Positions 19,151 to 27,599 of a DNA stretch of 64,000 nucleotides are shown in pieces. The DNA lies in the NCBI RefSeq assembly GCF_014171575.1, contig NZ_CP050453.1, forward strand, positions 124,001 through 188,000. The letters run 5' to 3'. Each line of letters opens with the position of its first letter. Position 1 is the first letter of the stretch. The translations under genes and the position numbers were made by a program. Origin of the DNA: Microbacterium sp. Se63.02b. Lineage in GTDB: Bacteria; Actinomycetota; Actinomycetes; Actinomycetales; Microbacteriaceae. The notes under the pieces are model-generated. The model saw only the letters and a program-made list of their open reading frames with translations. It made no database searches and had not been told where the DNA came from.

Positions 19151-20059
19151 ATGAAGAAGAAGATCCTGGCACTCACCGCACTCGGCGCCGCAGCAGCGCT
19201 CACCCTCGCCGGTTGCAGCAGCGACGGCGCCGGTGGCACGGGCGGCGGCGACAGCAGCGCCGAAGACAAGGGCACGATCACCCTGGGCTTCCTGCCCTCG
19301 TGGACCGACGGCCTGAGCACGGCGTACCTGCTGCAGGACCAGCTCGAGAAGATCGGCTACACGGTCGAGATGAAGACGCTCACCGAGGCGGGCCCGCTGT
19401 ACACCGGTCTCGCGCAGGGTGATGTCGACATGTACCCCTCGGCCTGGCCCGAGCTCACCCACGCCGAGTACATGAAGACGTACGGCGACGACATCGAAGA
19501 CCTCGGCGCATACTACGAGAACGCCAAGCTGACGCTCGCGGTGCCGGAGTACTCCGACCTGACCTCGATCGAGGATCTCGTGGGCAAGGGCGCCGACTTC
19601 GACGGCAAGATCTACGGCATCGAGCCGGGCGCGGGTCTCACGGCTCAGACGCAGAAGATGATGCCGGAGTACGGGCTCGACAGCGAGTACGAACTCGTCA
19701 CCTCGTCGACCGCGGCTATGCTCACCGAGCTGAAGACCGCGACCGACAAGCAGGAGGACATCGTCGTCACGCTGTGGCGTCCGTTCTGGGCCAACGACGC
19801 CTTCCCCGTGAAGGACCTCGAAGACCCGAAGGGCGCGATGGGCGAGGCCGAGGGCCTGCACTTCCTCGGTCACAAGGGTTTCGCGGAGGAGTTCCCCGAG
19901 GCGGCCGAGCTGATCGAGCAGATCAAGCTCGACGACGAGCAGTACGGCGCGCTCGAGGACCTCGTGGTCAACGAATTCGGCGAGGGCAAGGAAGCGGATG
20001 CCGTCGACGAGTGGCTGAAGCAGTACGGTGACCAGTTCGACTGGACCGTCACCAGCTGA
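19151..20059 (+). CDS. proX: Glycine betaine-type substrate-binding lipoprotein
   Basis: 302 residues. A lipoprotein signal peptide ends in the lipobox 'LTLAGCSS' (Cys about residue 22). The mature part is an OpuAC domain ('GTITLGFLPSWTDGLSTAYL', 'AYYENAKLTLAVPEYSDL'). It binds a quaternary amine outside the membrane and delivers it to ProW. Start ATG 19151 follows 'gagagagaaatcac'. The last 300 bp are duplicated 1.35 kb downstream around a cargo module. Confidence 0.9.
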   Translation: MKKKILALTALGAAAALTLAGCSSDGAGGTGGGDSSAEDKGTITLGFLPSWTDGLSTAYLLQDQLEKIGYTVEMKTLTEAGPLYTGLAQGDVDMYPSAWPELTHAEYMKTYGDDIEDLGAYYENAKLTLAVPEYSDLTSIEDLVGKGADFDGKIYGIEPGAGLTAQTQKMMPEYGLDSEYELVTSSTAAMLTELKTATDKQEDIVVTLWRPFWANDAFPVKDLEDPKGAMGEAEGLHFLGHKGFAEEFPEAAELIEQIKLDDEQYGALEDLVVNEFGEGKEADAVDEWLKQYGDQFDWTVTS

Positions 20060-20060
20060 C
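19761..20060 (+). repeat. Direct repeat 1, left copy (3' end of proX)
   Basis: 300 bp identical to 21110-21409 except for one substitution (ctgcac here, cccgcac in the other copy). It covers the last 99 codons and stop of proX. The 1,049 bp between copies (20061-21109) is a cargo module transcribed leftwards. Confidence 0.95.
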
Positions 20061-20075
20061 GGGCGGACGTCTCCC

Positions 20076-20114
20076 CGATGGGCGGAGTGTTCCTTACGGA
20101 GCCTCCGCCCATCG
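20076..20114. terminator. Hairpin at left edge of cargo module 1
   Basis: Stem CGATGGGCGGA (20076-20086) with TCCGCCCATCG (20104-20114). It can end proX transcription and also the leftward cargo genes. Confidence 0.7.
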
Positions 20115-20137
20115 GCGTGTTCCCGCCCTAGGACGAG

Positions 20138-20332
20138 TTACTGTGGGGGATCGCCCCGCCGCTTGTTCTTGTCGGGGTACCACGTGCGGGTGATGAACGT
20201 CACGACGATGACCGCGACAGCTCCCCCGATGTTCCACCACGTGATGGGGTTCCCAGAGAACAGGGGGACCACAAGGATGAACAACGCGATCAGCGAGTTG
20301 ATCACGAGCCTGCTCGCAAAGGATTCCATCAT
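20138..20332 (-). CDS. Small membrane protein, second gene of cargo module 1
   Basis: 64 residues with two hydrophobic segments ('LVINSLIALFILVVPLF', 'WNIGGAVAVIVVTFI') and a basic tail. The start overlaps the upstream secreted-protein stop (ATGA), so it is translationally coupled to it. A partner or immunity role is possible by analogy with toxin/immunity pairs, but no family is recognised. Confidence 0.6.
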   Translation of the reverse strand: MMESFASRLVINSLIALFILVVPLFSGNPITWWNIGGAVAVIVVTFITRTWYPDKNKRRGDPPQ

Positions 20333-21109
20333 CGCCTGCAATTCACGGTCGTCGCGTTGATCGATGTCCACCCGATGGGCGGGTTGGACAACGCAAGCCA
20401 AGGGTAGTTGATCACCACACACTTTCCCGCGGTGTTCGCCCGGTTGATCGGGTCGATGAGTGCGAAATAAGCCAGGGCGATCGCCGCACCACATCCCAGC
20501 GCAGCGGGCCCGGGAAGCGCTCCACAGGCCACGCCGGCGAGTACTCCTGCCCCCTGATTGTTCGCGATCACGGAGGCTGCCTTCTTTGTCTCGGCACGCG
20601 TGAGTTGTACGTAGTATCCCCACCACTCTGTACCGAGATCAGGGTCAGCAGTTACGGGAAAAACAGTGTCCGCATCGATGGCGACCGTTTGGATAAGGGT
20701 TGTGCCTTCTATGCGGAACGATGTCGGGATGGAATCACCGTTTGCGTCGACAGCCCACGGTGCCCGAAACCCGCCGGTGGCGACTCCAGCGCCATCGGAG
20801 ATGACCACGGATCCGTCGTCAAAGAGAGCGGCTTGTCCGCCCACGGGCAGATTGAGGGGGAAGCGATACTCACTCGGGGCGGATGCGTCCGGAATCTGGA
20901 TGAGGGTCTGCACCCCGTCGTCTGTTGCGTAGCTGCTGATGAGTGTTGAATCGTGATTTGTGCTCAGCAGGGCGGGGCCGGTCGCAGAGAGCAAGACCTC
21001 CGGGACTTGGGATACGTCCACAACCGATTCTGTAATTTCGCCAGGCATTTGGATGCTGACGTCAATGTCCTCCACCGCTAACGTCTGAGATTCCGGATCG
21101 ACGATGACG
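20329..21109 (-). pseudogene. 5'-truncated exported protein related to the protein at 57575-58471
   Basis: About 260 residues remain; the start and signal peptide are missing because the reading frame runs into the proX repeat at 21110. The core 'SEYRFPLNLP ... DDGSVVISDGAG ... FRAPWAVDANGDSIPTSF' matches in order the 57.6-58.5 kb protein ('TEYAYPITLP', 'DGSVSVLDGEG', 'VDVPWAKDATGATVPTDF', 'VYPVIADPWW'). This is a common exported N-terminal module in Microbacteriaceae. The C-terminus differs (glycine/alanine-rich membrane-like stretch, then 'KCVVINYPWLALSNPPIGW'), so the two share a carrier region and have different tails. Truncation may have inactivated it. Confidence 0.7.
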
Positions 21110-21409
21110 TCGTCGTCACGCTGTGGCGTCCGTTCTGGGCCAACGACGCCTTCCCCGTGAAGGACCTCGAAGACCCGAAGGGCGCGATGGGCGAGGCCGA
21201 GGGCCCGCACTTCCTCGGTCACAAGGGTTTCGCGGAGGAGTTCCCCGAGGCGGCCGAGCTGATCGAGCAGATCAAGCTCGACGACGAGCAGTACGGCGCG
21301 CTCGAGGACCTCGTGGTCAACGAATTCGGCGAGGGCAAGGAAGCGGATGCCGTCGACGAGTGGCTGAAGCAGTACGGTGACCAGTTCGACTGGACCGTCA
21401 CCAGCTGAC
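21110..21409 (+). pseudogene. Duplicated 3' fragment of proX (direct repeat 1, right copy)
   Basis: Encodes the last 99 codons of proX in frame with its stop but has no start. 299/300 identical to 19761-20060. The sequence after it (hairpin 21426-21459) is probably the original proX terminator, so the cargo was inserted between the gene body and its native downstream region. Confidence 0.9.
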
Positions 21410-21425
21410 ACCGCTCCACCTTCAC

Positions 21426-21466
21426 GAAGGAGGGTCTCCCGCACCGGGGGCCCTCCTTCGTCGTTC
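21426..21466 (+). terminator. proX terminator; left copy of direct repeat 2
   Basis: Stem gaaggaggg (21426-21434) / ccctccttc (21451-21459). Bases 21429-21466 recur at 22761-22798 with only two run-length differences (ggg/gggg and ggggg/gggg). The ATPase gene lies between the copies, and its stop codon starts inside the repeat edge at 21465. Confidence 0.8.
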
Positions 21467-22694
21467 ATCCGTCCGTCGTCGCCTTGCGGTTTCTTTTCTG
21501 CAGTTCAGGAACGACCAGCGTGGGCACGGCTCGCTTCATGAACTTGTCAAAGTCCGGGACGGTGAATGCAGCGTATCCATGCTCTGGTGTGTAGAGGAGA
21601 CCCATGTCGATCAATTCGGCCCTCGTTGGCCCGAGTTGGGTGGATTCTCGGCCCATAACCCTCGCCACTTCGGAAGCCTTCTGAGGCTCGGGTCCGAGTT
21701 CCGCCATGGCCCGCATGTAGGCGGTCTGCAGGGGAGTCGCGCGGTCGAGCCTGACTCGGAAAAAGGAGCTGTCGAGCTTTGCTTCGTAGCCTTCCTGAGC
21801 AGTCTCTACGTCCAACCGCGTGATCGGTGACTGTTCCGCGATCTCCCACACCTGGAACCCGAGCTCCTGGATGAAGTACGGGTACCCCTGGGAAATCTCG
21901 AGCGCGAGCGCCACGGCGTCGCTCTCAAAGTCCACCCCTTCGGCTCGAGCTGGTTCGATGAGCGCCTGGCGCGCGTCCTCGTCCTCCAGAGAGTCGATCT
22001 TGGGGAACTGGAACAGCCGCTCGGCGTACGATTTCGCGTCGCCCGCGAGCTCTGCGATCTGGGGTAGGCCCGCGCCCACGAAGGTGATGGGCAATTTTCG
22101 TTGCACTGTCTTGTGGACGGCCTGAATGAGAGCTTCGAGCTGCTTCGGGCTGAGGAACTGGACCTCGTCGATCAGTATGGCGATGCCCCGTTCGCGCTCC
22201 TGAGCAATCTCGCCGATGGCGACCAGCACATCGGTTAGGTCCATGGCCAGGTCACCGTGGTCGGCCAGGCCCTCTTCGGGTTCGATGTCCCATGACAGCG
22301 ACCACGCGCCCTGCTGATCGACGGACAGCGCGAACGACGAAACGACGGCTGCAGCACGTCGCGCTCGATCAGTCCACTTCACGCGGGGCGAGAGACGCAG
22401 AAGCGCGGCCTTGAGCAACGAGGCCATCGATTGGCGGAAACGAGTGTCATCATGCTTGCTCGCCTCGATCTCGAGAACCTCCCAATGCTCGCCTCGGGCG
22501 ATGTCTCCGAATTCGTTGAGGAGAACGGTCTTCCCGACTCCTCGAAGGCCGGTGATGATCATGGACTGGTGCGTCCTCCCCCGCGCGAGCCGCCGCAGAA
22601 GGGTGGTGAATGCTTGCGTCTGCTCATCTCGACCGACGACGATGTCGGGCGATGCGCCGGCGTTCGGTGTGTAAGGGTTGAGCACGCTGTCCAT
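21465..22694 (-). CDS. AAA/STAND-like ATPase with C-terminal winged helix (cargo module 2)
   Basis: 409 residues. Walker A 'MIITGLRGVGKTVLLNEFG', Walker B 'GIAILIDEVQFLS', a sensor-like 'LPITFVGAGLPQI', then a C-terminal DNA-binding-like region ('QKASEVARVMGRESTQLGPT'). It resembles the archaeal-type ATPase (PF01637-like) proteins that stand alone in many bacteria. No partner gene is present. The module consists of this gene and its upstream region only, bounded by the 38-bp terminator repeat. Start ATG 22694. Function unknown; a regulatory or defence role is possible but unsupported. Confidence 0.75.
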   Translation of the reverse strand: MDSVLNPYTPNAGASPDIVVGRDEQTQAFTTLLRRLARGRTHQSMIITGLRGVGKTVLLNEFGDIARGEHWEVLEIEASKHDDTRFRQSMASLLKAALLRLSPRVKWTDRARRAAAVVSSFALSVDQQGAWSLSWDIEPEEGLADHGDLAMDLTDVLVAIGEIAQERERGIAILIDEVQFLSPKQLEALIQAVHKTVQRKLPITFVGAGLPQIAELAGDAKSYAERLFQFPKIDSLEDEDARQALIEPARAEGVDFESDAVALALEISQGYPYFIQELGFQVWEIAEQSPITRLDVETAQEGYEAKLDSSFFRVRLDRATPLQTAYMRAMAELGPEPQKASEVARVMGRESTQLGPTRAELIDMGLLYTPEHGYAAFTVPDFDKFMKRAVPTLVVPELQKRNRKATTDG

Positions 22695-22760
22695 GTGTGG
22701 TCCTTAGGTTTCTTACCATGCTTTATGAAGACTGAATAAAGCTAGATAATCAGCCTAACA

Positions 22761-22798
22761 GGAGGGGTCTCCCGCACCGGGGCCCTCCTTCGTCGTTC
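22761..22798 (+). repeat. Direct repeat 2, right copy (duplicated terminator)
   Basis: 38 bp matching 21429-21466. Contains the same hairpin. Delimits cargo module 2 (21467-22760). Confidence 0.85.
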
Positions 22799-22881
22799 CC
22801 ACCCCCTTCTGCTCCGAAGGGGAACATGGAAGCATGGCCCCCACTCGCGGACCTGACCGGGCCCCGGAACGGGAGAGAACC

Positions 22882-23859
22882 ATGTGCACAGGACTGAGCT
22901 TCACCACCGCCGACCATTATTTCGGGAGGAATCTCGATCTGGAGTTCTCGTATCACGAGACGGTCACCGTCACCCCGAGGAACTTCGTGTTCCCGTTCCG
23001 GCGCCTCCCGTCGCTGACGACGCATCACGCGATCATCGGCATCGCGACGATCGCGGACGGCTATCCGCTGTATTACGACGCGGCGAACGAGCGAGGCCTC
23101 GGCATGGCCGGACTCAACTTCCCGGAGAACGCGTACTACCCGCCGGAGGGTTCGGGGGGAACCGAGATCACTCCGTTCGAGTTCATCCCGTGGGTGCTCG
23201 GGCAGTTCGAGACCGTCGCGCAGGTGAAAGACGCGCTGCGTTCGGTGAGCCTGGTCGACATCGACTTCAGCGCCGAGTTCCCCCTGTCTCCGCTGCACTG
23301 GATCATCGCCGACAAGACCGCGTCGATCACGGTGGAGAGCGTGCGCGGAGGACTCAAGGTGTACGACAACCCGTGGGGCGTGCTCACGAACAACCCCACG
23401 TTCGACATCCAGAGCTTCCGGCTGAACGACTTCTCGCACCTGTCGAACCGGCAGCCGGAGAACACGTTCGCGCCCGAGGTTCCCCTCGACCTCTACAGTC
23501 GCGGCATGGGCGGGATCGGGCTGCCAGGGGACCTCTCGTCGTCGTCGCGCTTCGTGAAGGCCGTGTTCACGCGCATGAACTCCGTGTGCGGCACCTCGGA
23601 GTCGGAGTCGATCAGCCAGTTCTTCCAGATCCTCGGCTCCGTCGCCCAGCAGCGCGGGTGCGTGCAGGTCGGCGACGAGGAGAAGTACGAGATCACGATC
23701 TACTCCTCGTGCTGCAACACCGACAAGGGCATCTACTACTACACGACGTACGAGAACAGTCAGATCACCGGGGTGGACATGCACCGGGAAGACCTCGATG
23801 CCGCCGACCTCGTCGCGTACCCCCTCGTCACCGGGCAGCAGATCGCGATGCAGAACTGA
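22882..23859 (+). CDS. Choloylglycine hydrolase / penicillin V acylase family enzyme (C59)
   Basis: 325 residues. Starts Met-Cys2, where Cys2 becomes the N-terminal nucleophile after Met removal. 'FGRNLDLEFSY' holds the conserved Arg and Asp of the Ntn-hydrolase site; 'LNFPENAYY' and 'VLTNNPTFDIQ' hold the conserved Asn residues. No signal peptide. The family cleaves amides such as bile salts, penicillin V or acyl-homoserine lactones. A soil or plant bacterium may use it on acylated amino acids; substrate not determinable. Start ATG 22882 is preceded by gggagag. Confidence 0.9.
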   Translation: MCTGLSFTTADHYFGRNLDLEFSYHETVTVTPRNFVFPFRRLPSLTTHHAIIGIATIADGYPLYYDAANERGLGMAGLNFPENAYYPPEGSGGTEITPFEFIPWVLGQFETVAQVKDALRSVSLVDIDFSAEFPLSPLHWIIADKTASITVESVRGGLKVYDNPWGVLTNNPTFDIQSFRLNDFSHLSNRQPENTFAPEVPLDLYSRGMGGIGLPGDLSSSSRFVKAVFTRMNSVCGTSESESISQFFQILGSVAQQRGCVQVGDEEKYEITIYSSCCNTDKGIYYYTTYENSQITGVDMHREDLDAADLVAYPLVTGQQIAMQN

Positions 23860-23919
23860 CCCCGAGCTCCGCAGAACCACCTTCAGGCGCGCCTGCGCGT
23901 GGGCAGGCTACACTCTGTC

Positions 23920-24180
23920 ATGAAGGTAGGTATTATTTTGGATGTAACACTGCAAGAACAGGACGCTGCCGTCCGCACACGAGCGGATCGATGGGTGGCG
24001 TCGCTGCCCAGGGTCGCGCTCGGCGTCTTGGCATTGGCCGTCATCATCGCCGTCGTGTTCTGGGTCACAGCGACAGGGAGCGTCGGGCAGGATCTCTCGA
24101 TCGCGACCCTGTGCGTCGGCTTCACGATCGTGATCGCCGCGATGTCGCTGCGTGAGCTCCTCAAGGGCGGTGCGGAGTAG
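23920..24180 (+). CDS. Small two-helix membrane protein
   Basis: 86 residues with hydrophobic segments 'VALGVLALAVIIAVVFWV' and 'LSIATLCVGFTIVIAAMSL'. Start ATG 23920 is likely leaderless: a -10-like TACACT lies 7 bases upstream. Two bases separate it from the next membrane-protein gene, so they form an operon. No family recognised. Confidence 0.65.
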   Translation: MKVGIILDVTLQEQDAAVRTRADRWVASLPRVALGVLALAVIIAVVFWVTATGSVGQDLSIATLCVGFTIVIAAMSLRELLKGGAE

Positions 24181-24182
24181 CC

Positions 24183-24881
24183 ATGTTGCTTCAGGGAATC
24201 ACGTTCAACACCACCATGGCGCTGGTCGCCGGCGCGATCATTCTCCTCATACCCCTGTTCATGCGCGCTGTGCAGCGCGCCGATCACGCATCGATGGTGG
24301 GATGGGGATACACGTTCATCGCTGCGGGCTTCTTCCTCGGTGTCACTGGCTTCTTCATGATGCTCACGTGGCCGCTCGCCCAGGTCGACGGTGCGTTCTG
24401 CTGCAAGGTCGACAACTTCACTTTCGGTGAACCTGCCGCGCTCTACGGCCTCCTCACGTTCATCGCCGGCCTGATCGTTCTCCGCACGAAGGCGCATGCC
24501 GACAAGAACGGCGTCGACGTGGGCCCTGATGCCATGTTCGCGGCGCTCCGACCGCTGCTCTTCGTGGGCGCGATCGGGGGTTTCGGTCTCGTGCTCATCG
24601 GCATCGGCGGGATGCACTTCGGCATGTGGCGGCCACCCGACATCGAGCCGCTCGCACGCCTCATGGCCGGCAGCCTGCTCGAGCCGCTTCTGATGATGGT
24701 GCTCTACATCGGTACCGGCGTGACCGCGGTACTCGCACCGTTCCTTCTCGAGAGCAGGTGGGTCGCGCGGATCTTCGCCGTGTTCGCGTGGTGCCTCGGT
24801 CTGTTGTGGATCCTGTTGTCGTTCAGCGTGTTCTACAGCCACATCGGCTTCTTCCCTCAGCCCGACGGCTCGTACCTCTGA
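24183..24881 (+). CDS. Multi-helix membrane protein of unknown function
   Basis: 232 residues with about six hydrophobic segments ('MALVAGAIILLIPLFM', 'FIAAGFFLGVTGFFMML', 'LLFVGAIGGFGLVLIGIGG', 'GLLWILLSFSVFYSHIGFF'). Paired with the 86-residue gene upstream. Its last 260 bp and terminator are present again at 31688-32033 as a diverged copy (about 90% identical, mostly third-position changes), flanking the 6.7-kb island. Confidence 0.7.
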   Translation: MLLQGITFNTTMALVAGAIILLIPLFMRAVQRADHASMVGWGYTFIAAGFFLGVTGFFMMLTWPLAQVDGAFCCKVDNFTFGEPAALYGLLTFIAGLIVLRTKAHADKNGVDVGPDAMFAALRPLLFVGAIGGFGLVLIGIGGMHFGMWRPPDIEPLARLMAGSLLEPLLMMVLYIGTGVTAVLAPFLLESRWVARIFAVFAWCLGLLWILLSFSVFYSHIGFFPQPDGSYL

Positions 24882-24968
24882 CCCGCGCCTCACGGGTTCG
24901 CTCCCGTCGCACTCCTCGTCGCTTCCGACCGAGAGTGCGGCGGGAGCTTCTGTGTCCGCGAAGCGTAG
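24622..24968 (+). repeat. Direct repeat 3, left copy
   Basis: About 345 bp aligned with 31688-32033 at roughly 90% identity. It includes the gene end, stop codon and the hairpin at 24900-24947. Most differences in the coding part are silent, so the two copies come from diverged relatives and not from a recent copying event. Confidence 0.9.
24900..24947. terminator. Hairpin terminator of the membrane-protein operon
   Basis: Stem gctcccgtcgcactc with gagtgcggcgggagc (one mismatch each side) and a long loop. The equivalent hairpin is kept in the second copy near 31966-32013. Confidence 0.75.
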
Positions 24969-24980
24969 CTCTAGACAGGG

Positions 24981-25826
24981 CTATTGACGCAGCCTTCCCA
25001 CGGAAACGCGATGGCGCAGTTCGTCCTGGTTACCTAATATCACATCGAATCTGTCCTCGAGTAGATCCGACACGATGCTCCGAGGTATCGGTGCTTCCCA
25101 ACTGTCGACCACTTCGAAATAGTCCGAGAAACCTGCGGCATCGACCGCTTCACGGATCTCGGTCCCCAAGACTTCGGAGAACGTGAAGTAGAGAAGGTTG
25201 GTCCGCGCTTCGAATCCGCGGATCAACGCTTCAGTCAGGTTGAACTCATCCGTCATCGTCACTCGTCCGGCAGGCACTGCGATTGCCCCGCTCGGGAAGT
25301 ACGGAGGATTGCTGACGATGACGTCGAAGCGCTCTTCGAGGGCTGAGGGCGAGAACTCTGCGTGCCTCAGCTCGACCGCCGTCTCATCGCCGATCTGTGC
25401 AGTGTTAGCTTCGGCGTTTGCGAGCACTTCCATATTCACATCGAGCAGTTGCAACCGTCGTGGTGCGGCGAGGTGAGCGAGCCCGACACCGATAACCCCG
25501 CAGCCGCAGCCAGCGTCGAGCGCTGACGTCACGCTGAGGTTCTCCTGCTCGAGGCACGCAAGGAATCTGAAGGCGTCCAACGTCAGTTGGTATGCACCCG
25601 GCAGCCAGAGATACGTGGCCCCTCTGAAACGTACCTCGAGTTGCATCACTCGTTCCGCGATCATGAAGCGAATGCTGTCTGCAAGCAAGGATCTCGGACT
25701 CGAGCGCTCGTACACCTTCACGGCGTGACCTTCGTGGAGGACCCGAGTTGTTGCGGATTCGAAGTGGTCTCCGAGGTCGATCTCGATCGAGAACATGGCG
25801 CGCGTGCGGTCGGTGAGGCTGGTCAT
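24981..25826 (-). CDS. SAM-dependent methyltransferase (last gene of the 25-31.7 kb island)
   Basis: 281 residues. SAM motif 'ALDAGCGCGVIGVGLAHLA'; catalytic 'VIVSNPPYFPSG', the NPPY form used by N-methyltransferases acting on amides, nucleobases or peptide side chains (HemK/PrmC, RsmC families). 'FRGATYLWLPGAYQLTLDAF' precedes the fold. It is the terminal gene of the peptide-gene operon, 9 bases after the GNAT gene. In this context it may methylate the peptide or a nucleotide intermediate; an alternative is self-protection by rRNA or protein methylation. Confidence 0.8.
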   Translation of the reverse strand: MTSLTDRTRAMFSIEIDLGDHFESATTRVLHEGHAVKVYERSSPRSLLADSIRFMIAERVMQLEVRFRGATYLWLPGAYQLTLDAFRFLACLEQENLSVTSALDAGCGCGVIGVGLAHLAAPRRLQLLDVNMEVLANAEANTAQIGDETAVELRHAEFSPSALEERFDVIVSNPPYFPSGAIAVPAGRVTMTDEFNLTEALIRGFEARTNLLYFTFSEVLGTEIREAVDAAGFSDYFEVVDSWEAPIPRSIVSDLLEDRFDVILGNQDELRHRVSVGRLRQ

Positions 25827-25835
25827 CGGAGGTCC

Positions 25836-26377
25836 CTAATGGAAGACGTCGGTCATGAGAAGCGAGAACACCAGAAGATCAACCCTGCCATGGTGAGTGA
25901 TACCGGCCGATCGAAGCTGACCCTCGAGAGTGAATCCGGTCCGTTCGGCAACGGAGATGGAGCGCTCGTTCAAGGGGGCGATCCGAAGCTCTACCCGCTC
26001 GAATCCGTTCGCGAAAGCGCCGAGTGACAGCGCCCGTACTGCGCGCGATGCAACTCCTGTTCCGCGAGCCTGCGGTGCTACCCAGTAGCCAAGTTCCAGA
26101 ATCCCTTCTCGCCAACGGACGTTCCTCACAGAGATGGAACCCGCGAATACTCCGGAGTCGAGTATCGCGTAGTGGATGCCTTGTCCGCCCCGTCGGTACA
26201 TCTCTGCGCCGCTCTGGCACCACTCCTCCGCCAACTCTCGCGTGTACGGGCGCGGAAGAGGAAGCCACCTATGAATCTCTTCGTCCTGACAGGCTTCGAA
26301 CATCCCTGCGCGTGAATAGGACCGATCGGTTCGAGAACGATCCCGCCGTCCCCGGAGATCGTGCTGGAGTCAAACAT
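25836..26377 (-). CDS. GNAT N-acetyltransferase, RimJ-like (frame broken once)
   Basis: About 180 residues. 'EEIHRWLPLPRPYTRELAEEW' is the RimJ/RimL N-terminal motif and 'YWVAPQARGTGVASRAVRAL' is the acetyl-CoA loop. The first 24 residues ('MFDSSTISGDGGIVLEPIG') lie in another frame; the break is near 26305, where one more G gives 'HAQGMFEACQDEE'. The start overlaps the MFS stop by 8 bases. Likely acetylates an amine of the island's product or gives self-resistance. Confidence 0.82.
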
Positions 26378-27599
26378 TCTGCTCATCTTTGACGAGCTCC
26401 AATCTGCGAATGGGCGAGAGGAGGGCGAACCCGGCCATCACGAAGGCGGCGCTGACGCCGCCGATGAGCAGGACCGAGTCCGCGCCGACGAGATCAGCTG
26501 CGACTCCCACGATCAGGTACGACAGGGGAAGAACTGCGGTCGATGGAAGCATCATCAGGGCGCTCACCCTGCCGATCATCTCTGGGGATACGTGCTGTTG
26601 GAACAGGGTGTCGTAAAGCACGTTGCCCACTTGGAGAGCTGCACCTCCGGCAAAGACGAGGATGAGACAGATCGCGAACGAATCCTGGACGAGACCGAGA
26701 GGCGCGAGGCTGAAGAGCGCGATCGATACTGCGCCCGCCACGGCAGCATGGCGGCGGATGCGTACGGCCACCAGCCCCCCGATGAGTCCGCCGGCCGCGT
26801 ACACGGCGAGGACCACACCGTATGCACTGTCGCCCCAGCCAGTCTGCACCGAGGCCACCGGCAACAGCACGCTCCAGGCTCCGACGACAAGGAACATCTG
26901 TAGTCCGCCGGCGAGGGTGAACATCCACACCCAGGGCGTGGACCTAACCGCATGAGCGCCGTCCTTGAGGCTGCTCCAGTAGCCTCGTGGTGTCAACGGC
27001 AGGCGACCGCCGTCGCGCGTCAGATCTGGGACTCCGACGAGTGCAAGTGCGCTCAATGCGAAGCACACGCAGTTGATAAGCACTCCGAGAATCGGATCCA
27101 CGAGGAGCAGCATGCCCCCGGCTACTGCCGGGCCCGCGACAGCCATCGCGTTACGGGTGACGGCGCTCATGCCATTGGCGGTCAACAGGTCCGCCTTTCC
27201 GACGACGAGCGGAAGAAGCGCACGTGATGCCGGTGTGAACACCGACTCGCACAGGCCCGTCAGAATGACCGCCAGAGCCGAGATCCAGAACGCGCCGGTG
27301 ACGATCCCGAAAGCCACGGTGGCCGTGCTGACGACTCGCACGACATCGGTGAGGATCATCAGTCGCTTCGACGAGAAGAATGCTGTCAGCCCGCCGAGAG
27401 TCAAATAGCCGATGAACAGCCCGATCGACCTGCCCGCGAGAATTGTTGCGATGACCGCAGCGGATCCGCCGTACGCGAGGACTGCGATTCCAGCCGACAC
27501 CGTCATGATCGATGCGCCGAGCATTCCGGACAGCTGACTGAACCAGACGTGCCGGAAGCTCCGATTGCTCGCGAAGAGATCCTTCATCGCGCCACTCAT
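26370..27599 (-). CDS. MFS exporter of the island
   Basis: 409 residues, 12 predicted helices, group of MFS proteins related to macrolide/enterobactin exporters ('FRHVWFSQLSGMLGASIMTV', 'WMFTLAGGLQMFLVVGAWSV'). The start overlaps the nucleotidyltransferase stop (ATGA). An exporter inside the coupled operon suggests a secreted small product. Confidence 0.85.
   Translation of the reverse strand: MSGAMKDLFASNRSFRHVWFSQLSGMLGASIMTVSAGIAVLAYGGSAAVIATILAGRSIGLFIGYLTLGGLTAFFSSKRLMILTDVVRVVSTATVAFGIVTGAFWISALAVILTGLCESVFTPASRALLPLVVGKADLLTANGMSAVTRNAMAVAGPAVAGGMLLLVDPILGVLINCVCFALSALALVGVPDLTRDGGRLPLTPRGYWSSLKDGAHAVRSTPWVWMFTLAGGLQMFLVVGAWSVLLPVASVQTGWGDSAYGVVLAVYAAGGLIGGLVAVRIRRHAAVAGAVSIALFSLAPLGLVQDSFAICLILVFAGGAALQVGNVLYDTLFQQHVSPEMIGRVSALMMLPSTAVLPLSYLIVGVAADLVGADSVLLIGGVSAAFVMAGFALLSPIRRLELVKDEQNV

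Noticed and set aside
21110..21409. Second substrate-binding protein gene
   Set aside because: It has only the last 99 codons of proX and no start; it is the right copy of a direct repeat.
19761..22798. Composite transposon
   Set aside because: No transposase, no inverted terminal repeats at the module edges, and the direct repeats are made of core gene sequence.
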